In this document: in pieces, positions 1-5,095 of the stretch
Layout: the number at the start of each line of letters is the position of its first letter
Position numbering within the stretch: the stretch's first letter is position 1
Assembly (NCBI GenBank): GCA_025054515.1
Contig: JANWZT010000040.1
Span: forward strand, 1 to 9,948
Direction: 5' to 3'
Origin: Candidatus Caldarchaeum sp.
Lineage (GTDB): Archaea > Thermoproteota > Nitrososphaeria_A > Caldarchaeales > Caldarchaeaceae
DNA length: 9,948 nt
Notes under the pieces: generated by a model
Seen by the model: the letters and a program-made list of their open reading frames with translations, nothing else
Databases searched by the model: none
Told to the model about the DNA's origin: nothing
Translations under genes and position numbers: made by a program

Positions 1-77
1 CCACGGTACTGGTTGAAGGCGAACATCACAAAGACGTCTTCTACCTCGGCATCCTACCCATATTCAAAAAACACTAA
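1..77 (+). CDS. C-terminal end of an unrecognised protein (partial)
   Basis: Frame 3 is open from the left edge to a TAA at 75-77 and encodes 24 residues, TVLVEGEHHKDVFYLGILPI followed by FKKH. The mix of hydrophobic and charged residues looks like a real folded C-terminus. A competing frame that stays open through the tRNA gives low-complexity Ser/Thr/Asn-rich sequence instead. The stop comes 4 bp before the tRNA TATA box and 32 bp before the tRNA itself, a sensible gene end. Too little is visible to name a family. This could still be non-coding if the true upstream gene ends further left. Confidence 0.5.
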   Translation, partial: TVLVEGEHHKDVFYLGILPIFKKH

Positions 78-80
78 ACC

Positions 81-86
81 TATAAA
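81..86 (+). promoter_or_regulatory. TATA box of the tRNA-Gln gene
   Basis: The motif TATAAA sits in an A/C-rich stretch with its centre 26.5 bp before the first tRNA base at 110. Archaeal RNA polymerase starts about 26 bp downstream of the TATA centre, so transcription should begin at or within a base or two of the mature tRNA 5' end. Confidence 0.6.
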
Positions 87-131
87 CACCCAAACCCACC
101 AATATTCGCAGCCCGGTCGTCTAGCGGCCAA

Positions 132-149
132 ACTGGTCGGAAGGGCCAA
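132..149 (+). other. tRNA intron 1, non-canonical D-loop position (about 21/22)
   Basis: These 18 nt expand the D-loop from a normal 11 nt to 29 nt. GGCC at 126-129 can pair with GGCC at 144-147 as a 4-bp central helix, flanked by 3-nt bulges AAA (130-132) and AAG (148-150). Cutting after the second base of each bulge gives the stated ends. The inner helix is only 2 bp and the outer helix is imperfect, so this is a relaxed motif. The hexamer GGCCAA occurs at both 126-131 and 144-149, so nearby cut registers give the same mature RNA. Confidence 0.8.
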
Positions 150-165
150 GGATCTCGGGCTCTGG

Positions 166-182
166 ATCTCGCGTGAGGAGAA
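166..182 (+). other. tRNA intron 2, canonical anticodon-loop position 37/38
   Basis: These 17 nt follow G37. The central helix is CTCT (160-163) with GGAG (177-180), including one G-U pair. The bulges are GGA (164-166) and AAC (181-183), and the outer helix is the perfect 5-bp anticodon stem. Cutting after the second base of each bulge restores a 7-nt anticodon loop, CTCTGGC. This is a textbook archaeal intron site. Confidence 0.85.
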
Positions 183-214
183 CCCCGAGGACGCCGGTTC
201 GAATCCGGCCCGGG

Positions 215-1537
215 CTACTTTTTAACGAGTTTTGTGATTCTTTCAAAGGAACTCGGTGCGATTTCTTCGGCGTCTTCCATTATTTTTTCTTCGTCAATCG
301 TCAGCACTTTCCGGCTGTGCATTACCATTTTGCCGTCGATTATCACGTCAGCCACGTCGGAGCCTGTTGCAAATAGGGGCAATGAAGACGGGTCGTGAAG
401 TGGGGTGAGATGTGGCTGCGACCGGTCCACAGTGATTATATCGGCTTTGTATCCTTCCCGTAAAATTCCGAGGTTGGATTCTCCAATTGCTTTGGCGCCG
501 TGGTATGCGGCCATTTTCAAAAGCGTCGTCGACGACATGACGCTGAAGTCGTAATAAGGGGTGCCGAAATAAGCTGTCAGCGCCGCCATCGCAACGTTCA
601 TGTCGACGAAGAGGTCGAGCCCTCTGTAGCTGCCTCCGTCCGAACCTAAGCCGACATCGACTCCAAGCTGAAGCAAGCGGGGAACTTTTGGGAAAGTCAT
701 GTAAGCCAAGTTTATCATCGGGCAGTGAGCCACTTTCGTTGCTGTTCGCGCCAAAGCTTCTACTTCAGCATCGTTTAGGAACGCACAGTGGGCGGCCAAA
801 ACGTTTTCGCCCAGAAAACCTTTCGAGTAAAGATATTCGATGGGGCGCATCCCCCACCTCTGCAACGAATGCTCAATTTCTGAAAATTCTTCATTCAGGT
901 GGATGTGGATTCCAGAGCCGTCTTTTGCAGCAGCTTTAAAGGTATCCGATATTAGTTCGTCGCTCGACGTCAATACCTGCCTGATCGAATACCATCCTTG
1001 CACCCGGCCGTCCCGCCATTTTTTACGCAGGTTTCTGTTATGTTCAACTGTACGACGATAGTTTTCCGGCCCCCTGTCCATGGTTGAACCTGTGATTCTC
1101 GCGCGGAGTCCTGCTTGATAAGCTATTTCAGCAAGGGTTTCTGGATAAGGCCCGCCAGCGTCGGCGAAAGAGGTGATTCCCTTCTTTATCATGTTTAAAC
1201 AGGCGAGCTGAGCGCTTACCCGACCCTCTTCAAAAGGCATCTCTGCTTCGAACGGAATCAATACCTTGAGCCATATGGGATGAATGTTCAACTCCTTAAT
1301 ACTCAACGCTCCACGGAGAAAAATCTGAAAACAGTGTGTATGTGCGTCAACCAACCCCGGAAGAGCTATTTTTCTGCGACCATCGATTTCTGTTTTTGCA
1401 TCGCATCTTATTCCGACTCCAATCTTATCTATGACTCCCCCCTTTACAGCGATATCTACATCCTTGAGCACAGGCCTTTGATCATCTAAGGTGACGGCGT
1501 GGATTTTCTTGATTAGAATGTCGGCCTCGTCGGTCAT
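215..1537 (-). CDS. Metal-dependent amidohydrolase / deaminase (MtaD/SsnA/TrzA-like)
   Basis: A 440-residue cytosolic enzyme of the amidohydrolase superfamily, the group holding guanine, S-adenosylhomocysteine/5'-methylthioadenosine and s-triazine deaminases. The TIM-barrel metal ligands are visible in order: H66 and H68 in PGLVDAHTH, the HIHLNEE segment with H213 and E216/E217, H250 in AAHCAF, and D300 in GLGSDG. The N-terminal 55 residues and the C-terminal strand region (KADIITVD) form the usual composite beta-sandwich. Length is typical. The ATG overlaps the stop of the upstream binding-protein gene by 4 nt (ATGA), so the two are probably translationally coupled and share a job. The TAG stop lies within the tRNA-Gln 3' end. 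Exact substrate cannot be read from the sequence; deamination or hydrolytic dechlorination of a heterocycle is typical of the family, and a nucleobase or nucleoside is my preferred guess because of the neighbour. Confidence 0.88.
   Translation of the reverse strand: MTDEADILIKKIHAVTLDDQRPVLKDVDIAVKGGVIDKIGVGIRCDAKTEIDGRRKIALPGLVDAHTHCFQIFLRGALSIKELNIHPIWLKVLIPFEAEMPFEEGRVSAQLACLNMIKKGITSFADAGGPYPETLAEIAYQAGLRARITGSTMDRGPENYRRTVEHNRNLRKKWRDGRVQGWYSIRQVLTSSDELISDTFKAAAKDGSGIHIHLNEEFSEIEHSLQRWGMRPIEYLYSKGFLGENVLAAHCAFLNDAEVEALARTATKVAHCPMINLAYMTFPKVPRLLQLGVDVGLGSDGGSYRGLDLFVDMNVAMAALTAYFGTPYYDFSVMSSTTLLKMAAYHGAKAIGESNLGILREGYKADIITVDRSQPHLTPLHDPSSLPLFATGSDVADVIIDGKMVMHSRKVLTIDEEKIMEDAEEIAPSSFERITKLVKK
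219..223 (+). terminator. T-run after the tRNA, probable terminator
   Basis: Five T residues start two bases after the tRNA discriminator, which suits archaeal oligo-T termination. On the other strand the same bases are the Lys-Lys codons at the end of the amidohydrolase, so the run may be constrained by both genes. Confidence 0.45.
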
Positions 1538-2856
1538 TGTGCTGACACTATAATATCGACTAGCCAGTCCATATTCATTATCTGCTGGCGGGTTGCTCTT
1601 TCGCCTGCTTTTACTCGCACTTGGCCGGATGAATCTCTTATCGGCTCGTCCAAGTTGGCCTCTGAGCTGAATGGTTCGAAGATGGATTCTTTCATCTGTT
1701 CGTATCGTGTTTTGATTGCGTTGACCCAGTCGGATGGAACTGCGGGATGTAGCGGAGCCATGTAGACAGCTCCTTCGGGCTTTCCTAAGGTGCTTTGGTC
1801 TACGGGCAGGGCCGCTCTAGATGGTAGGTAGTCGCCGAGCTTGGCCCAGATGTCAACGGACTGCCACGTTTTTGTCGCGACCATTCGGTAGAAATCGAGG
1901 TAGACCGTGCCCCAGTTGACGATGTGGCCAGTCAGATGGGCGTTGCGGCCGTAGGAAGTCATGTCGCTGTAGTGGCTGAAGCTCCACACTCTTTTTCCCC
2001 GCGTTGTCGTGTATTCTTCGGCGACTTGGAGGGTCGTTGGCGAGTCTTCCGCGTAACTGAGGACGTCGGCGTTCACCGACTCAATTAAGCTCGTGGCTGC
2101 AACCCTTGTTTTTCCCGGGTCGAACCACGAAAGCAGCCACACAAGGTTTACCTTGATTTCTTTGCCTGTTCTTTTCTTGTAGGCGTATCGGGCTCCTAGG
2201 GCGAATGCGTTGACGAGTCGGGTAATGACCGGTGCTGGAAAGGAGCCGATGATACCCACCGAGCCCGTGTTCGTAACAGCTCCTGCGGCAAGTCCTTCCA
2301 GATAGTATATTTGGTAGGTGTTAACGTCCGCTACCGACATGTTCTGCGGTGCGTTGCCGAGAACGCCGGCCCTGAACCCGTTGATATGAACAAAGTAAAC
2401 ATTCGGGTTTTTCTCCGCAAGCTCAGCCATAGCATCCATGTATCCAAATGAGGTACCTATGATGAGGTTAACGCCTTGGTTGATGAGGGTTTGCATCGCT
2501 CCGGTTACTTGGGCCTCTGGAACTGATTCTAAAATTACACTCGAAGCTGTCGGCATCTGCCGGTCAGCCCACAACCTTCCTTGGTCGTGGGAATGCGACC
2601 ATCCATAGTCTCCTCTTGGTCCGACGTATATATAGCCCGCTTTCACGGGCGGTTGCGGCTGTTGAGCGACCGTCGTGGTCCTGGTTGTGGTCGTCGTCTC
2701 TGTTACTACTCTCGTCGGCGAAGAGGAACTGCCGAGGACATATCCACCGACCCCGGCGGCGAGACCTACTCCCGCGACCACGCCTGCAGCAACCGCGTTG
2801 CTTACTGCTTTCCTACGCGTCATCCTTTTTCCAAAAAATTGATTCCTATCCGTCAC
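1534..2856 (-). CDS. BMP/PnrA-family substrate-binding protein, membrane-tethered
   Basis: A 440-residue extracellular solute-binding protein of the basic membrane protein family (Bmp/PnrA/TmpC), whose studied members bind purine nucleosides for ABC importers. The family signature GDYGWSHSHDQGR is at 82-94; a second conserved part, AEDSPTTLQVAEE, matches the usual HTDSP region. The N-terminus has Arg-Arg at 14-15 (TRRKAV, Tat-like), then one Gly/Ala/Val membrane segment at about 18-42 with no lipobox Cys, then a Ser/Thr/Pro-rich linker (43-70). This suggests a domain held outside the cell by an uncleaved anchor, as is common in archaea. The GTG start at 2856 is chosen because a TATA-like box is centred 26.5 bp upstream, implying a leaderless mRNA; an ATG at 2823 is the alternative. 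It heads a two-gene operon with the amidohydrolase. No permease or ATPase gene is adjacent. Confidence 0.87.
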   Translation of the reverse strand: MTDRNQFFGKRMTRRKAVSNAVAAGVVAGVGLAAGVGGYVLGSSSSPTRVVTETTTTTRTTTVAQQPQPPVKAGYIYVGPRGDYGWSHSHDQGRLWADRQMPTASSVILESVPEAQVTGAMQTLINQGVNLIIGTSFGYMDAMAELAEKNPNVYFVHINGFRAGVLGNAPQNMSVADVNTYQIYYLEGLAAGAVTNTGSVGIIGSFPAPVITRLVNAFALGARYAYKKRTGKEIKVNLVWLLSWFDPGKTRVAATSLIESVNADVLSYAEDSPTTLQVAEEYTTTRGKRVWSFSHYSDMTSYGRNAHLTGHIVNWGTVYLDFYRMVATKTWQSVDIWAKLGDYLPSRAALPVDQSTLGKPEGAVYMAPLHPAVPSDWVNAIKTRYEQMKESIFEPFSSEANLDEPIRDSSGQVRVKAGERATRQQIMNMDWLVDIIVSAQ

Positions 2857-2878
2857 GAAGTCTATCGGATTTGGTACG

Positions 2879-2886
2879 ATTTAATT
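2879..2886 (-). promoter_or_regulatory. TATA-like box of the binding-protein/amidohydrolase operon
   Basis: On the minus strand this reads AATTAAAT. Its centre is 26.5 bp from the GTG at 2856, the same spacing as for the tRNA, which predicts transcription starting at the start codon. It lies in a roughly 100-bp divergent region shared with the plus-strand operon. Confidence 0.5.
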
Positions 2887-2927
2887 GTGAAAATTTCTGC
2901 CCGTATGAGATGTCGGCCGAATTAGTC

Positions 2928-2933
2928 TTTAAG
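2928..2933 (+). promoter_or_regulatory. TATA-like box of the SDR/M20/molybdenum operon
   Basis: TTTAAG is centred about 29 bp before the ATG at 2960. Start codons at 2933 (GTG) and 2936 (ATG) have no A/T-rich box at the right distance, so this motif favours 2960 with a leader of a few bases at most. The match to consensus is modest. Confidence 0.4.
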
Positions 2934-2959
2934 TGATGCTTATTGTCGGTATATGTCAT

Positions 2960-3802
2960 ATGAGCTGGGGTCGTCTTCCTACTGAACCAAAAATCGAAGG
3001 CGAGGTTTCTGTTGAGCGTCGTGTTGTGAAGCCGGGTCGGCGGTTTGAGGGTTTGAACTGTATGGTGACCGGTGCGGGCCGTGGGTTTGGGCAGTTGATC
3101 GCTTTGGCTTTCGCCCGTGAAGGCGGAAACGTTGTCGTCCATTACAATACTTCGGAGCAGTCGGCGCGTGAAACAGCGAAACAGATTGAGGAGCTTGGTG
3201 TGAAAGCCTACGTCGTCAAAGCCGATGTTACTAAATGGAACGAGGTTAAGCAGGCCGTGGAAAAGGTCTGGCGGGAGTTTGGGCCGATAGATGTTTTGGT
3301 AAACAACGTCGGCGACACGGCTCCGGGCCAGATGTCTTGGCGTGAAATCACGGAGGAACGAATCGACCACGTCCTCGCCGTCGACATCAAGGGAACTTTG
3401 TTTATGACGCATGAGGTCGGGTCGCGGATGCTCGAGCGGAAAAGAGGCAGCATCGTCAACATCTGCTCCAACGTCATCAGCACCGGCAGCCCAAGGGCCC
3501 CGCAGTACGCCGCATCCAAATACGGTGTCCTGGGCCTCACCAAATCCTACGCACACGCTTTCGCCCCCTGGGTCAGGGTCAACGCCGCCGCGCCGGGGTA
3601 CATGGAAACCGAGGCCTTGTTGAAAAGGCCTGACTGGACGCCCGAAAGACGGAAATGGGTCGTCGAACACACTCCTCTCAGACGCATCGGAAAACCCGAG
3701 GACATCGTCCCCGTGGTGCTTTTCCTCGCATCCGACGACGCCATCCACATGACGGGCAACGTCGTCATCTGTGACGGCGGATTTTCGATGCCGGGTGCCT
3801 AA
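2960..3802 (+). CDS. Short-chain dehydrogenase/reductase (SDR, FabG-like)
   Basis: A classical NAD(P)-dependent SDR of 280 residues. The dinucleotide motif TGAGRGFG is at 37-44, NNVG at 115-118, catalytic Ser170 in NICS, and Tyr183/Lys187 in YAASK; the C-terminal PGYMET and DGGFSMPGA segments are typical. The position that is usually the catalytic-tetrad Asn is Asp142 (VDIKG). The fold begins near residue 29, so about 28 residues of charged N-terminal extension precede it. The start at 2960 is supported by the TATA-like box; the frame is open from a GTG at 2933, which would add nine residues. TAA is followed at once by the ATG of the M20 gene, so they are cotranscribed. It probably oxidises a hydroxyl or reduces a carbonyl of a pathway intermediate; the substrate is unknown. 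Confidence 0.88.
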   Translation: MSWGRLPTEPKIEGEVSVERRVVKPGRRFEGLNCMVTGAGRGFGQLIALAFAREGGNVVVHYNTSEQSARETAKQIEELGVKAYVVKADVTKWNEVKQAVEKVWREFGPIDVLVNNVGDTAPGQMSWREITEERIDHVLAVDIKGTLFMTHEVGSRMLERKRGSIVNICSNVISTGSPRAPQYAASKYGVLGLTKSYAHAFAPWVRVNAAAPGYMETEALLKRPDWTPERRKWVVEHTPLRRIGKPEDIVPVVLFLASDDAIHMTGNVVICDGGFSMPGA

Positions 3803-5095
3803 ATGACCGCCACAACACAGGACGTCCTGTCAAAAATAGACGTCGAAAAAACCATCAAACGGACTCTCGACCTAGCCAACATCGAAAGCCCTACCGGCTT
3901 TGAGGGGGAATGCGCCGAGGCGTACGCGAGGATGATGGAGGAGGTGGGGATGCGTGTCAAGCTTCAGGAGGTTGAGCAGGGACGACTTAACGCGGTTGGC
4001 GTTTTGCCGGGAAAAGGCGGCGGGCCTTCGCTGATGTTCAACGGCCATCTCGATACATCTTTTTCTCCACGCGAGCCGGCTGAAATTCTGAAGGCCATTT
4101 CGCCGGTCTACCGTCTGGAGCCTCCGTGGGCCTACCGAGAAGGAGACTGGCTTTACGGGATGGGCGTTTTCAATATGAAGGGGGCGTTGGCGGCCTATGT
4201 TTCCGCTGTTGAGGCGTTGCAGGAAGCGGGCGTCGAGTTGAAGGGCGACATCATGATTGCAGGAGTGGTCGGTGAAATAGAGAAGACGCAGGTCGACCAG
4301 TACCGTGGGCCTCAGTACAGAGGGTACGGGACGGGCACGGCCTATCTCGTGACCCACGGCGGCGTGACGGATTTTGCTGTTCTCGGCGAGCCGACGGGGC
4401 TGCGGTTGATGCTGACGCATTTCGGCTCCGTCTGGGCCAAAATGTACCTCAAGGGCCAGATGGTTCACACAGCCCATTCCACGGGGGTGACGAACCTCAT
4501 CCTGAAGATGAACCGCGTCATCAACGTCCTCGAAGAATGGATTCCGAAATATCAGGAAAGGTTTAGCTTCAACGGCGTAAAGCCTACCGTCAACGTCGGC
4601 TCGATCGAAGGTGGATGGCCTTGGCGTTGTTCGAGGACTCCGTGGTTCTGCAACCTATACGTCGACCTCCGGTATCCTCCGCCATATTCGGCTGTTGACG
4701 TGAAGGAGGCTTTGGAGGAGATGTTGGCTGAAGTTGAAAGGCGTCATGGTTTCAAGCCGGAGCTTGACATCTACGTCAGCGACGCGTGGGCTCATGTTCC
4801 CGAAGAAGCAGCAGTCGTCAAAGCCATCGACGAAGGCCATCGCCAAATTTTCGGCACGCCCGCGGAAAGAGTTGTGTTTTCATGGTCTTCTGATGCCAAC
4901 GTTTTGACGCGGAACGGCGTCGTCGCCGTCAACTACGGCCCATCCGGAGGCCCGGGCAAAGAAATGCGTGGAACCCTCTACATCCCCAACCTCATCGCGT
5001 GCACCAAAGTCTACGCAATAGCGGCCGCGAACCTCTGTAACATGGAAAGGAAAAAAGCCAAGCAACAATTCACTGTAACATACGGTGGTGGTTGA
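3803..5095 (+). CDS. M20-family (ArgE/DapE/CPG2-like) metallohydrolase homologue with altered metal site
   Basis: A 430-residue protein with M20 architecture: a catalytic domain, an inserted dimerisation domain at about 205-325 (HTAHSTGVTN near its start), then the rest of the catalytic domain. Visible motifs are GHLD (H82, D84), GVFNMKG (124-127), GEIEK (157-161) and GEPTG (E196). Family members hydrolyse amide bonds of N-acyl or N-carbamoyl amino acids and dipeptides using two zinc ions. Two key residues differ: the bridging Asp of the DMKGG motif is Asn124, and the C-terminal metal His expected after GPG is absent (GKEMRGTLYI at 385-394, with no His beyond it). It may use one metal, a different chemistry, or belong to a diverged clade. 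It starts directly after the SDR stop, with GGGTG 5 nt upstream as a weak ribosome site, and its TGA overlaps the next ATG by one base. Confidence 0.83.
   Translation: MTATTQDVLSKIDVEKTIKRTLDLANIESPTGFEGECAEAYARMMEEVGMRVKLQEVEQGRLNAVGVLPGKGGGPSLMFNGHLDTSFSPREPAEILKAISPVYRLEPPWAYREGDWLYGMGVFNMKGALAAYVSAVEALQEAGVELKGDIMIAGVVGEIEKTQVDQYRGPQYRGYGTGTAYLVTHGGVTDFAVLGEPTGLRLMLTHFGSVWAKMYLKGQMVHTAHSTGVTNLILKMNRVINVLEEWIPKYQERFSFNGVKPTVNVGSIEGGWPWRCSRTPWFCNLYVDLRYPPPYSAVDVKEALEEMLAEVERRHGFKPELDIYVSDAWAHVPEEAAVVKAIDEGHRQIFGTPAERVVFSWSSDANVLTRNGVVAVNYGPSGGPGKEMRGTLYIPNLIACTKVYAIAAANLCNMERKKAKQQFTVTYGGG
5084..5091 (+). promoter_or_regulatory. Ribosome binding site of the molybdopterin-subunit gene
   Basis: GGTGGTGG lies 3 nt before the ATG at 5095, and its GGTG units match the GGTGAT part of the archaeal Shine-Dalgarno complement. 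It supports ATG 5095 over the TTG at 5092 and also encodes the C-terminal glycines of the M20 protein. Confidence 0.4.

Larger units (their letters stand above)
110..217 (+). tRNA. tRNA-Gln (anticodon CTG) with two introns
   Basis: The acceptor stem pairs 110-116 with 210-216 (AGCCCGG with CCGGGCT, seven Watson-Crick pairs including A1-U72), with discriminator A at 217 and no encoded CCA. The T-arm is GCCGG-TTCGAAT-CCGGC at 193-209. The anticodon stem is TCGGG at 155-159 with CCCGA at 184-188, and the anticodon CTG at 162-164 decodes CAG. The D-stem is GTC at 119-121 with GAT at 151-153. The gene is 108 nt; a normal cloverleaf needs removal of 18 nt from the D-loop (132-149) and 17 nt after position 37 (166-182), leaving 73 nt. 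Both insertions can be folded as bulge-helix-bulge sites for the archaeal splicing endonuclease. The 3' end overlaps the stop codon of the convergent amidohydrolase gene. Confidence 0.93.

Noticed and set aside
110..217. Reading the tRNA as tRNA-Glu because of its Glu-like D-arm
   Set aside because: The anticodon in the correctly folded 7-nt loop is CTG (162-164), and the A1-U72 pair fits archaeal tRNA-Gln.
13..225. A plus-strand open frame running through the tRNA
   Set aside because: It translates the tRNA itself and a Ser/Thr/Asn-rich lead-in. The tRNA fold accounts for the sequence.
2846..3748. A 300-codon minus-strand open frame opposite the SDR gene
   Set aside because: It lies antisense to a gene with all SDR motifs, its protein is low in recognisable pattern (Asp/Gly/Val-rich start, Asn/Thr/Lys-rich end), and it covers the divergent promoter region.
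3872..4477. A 201-codon minus-strand frame opposite the M20 gene
   Set aside because: A shadow of the GC-rich coding strand with His/Arg/Pro-rich composition and no motif.
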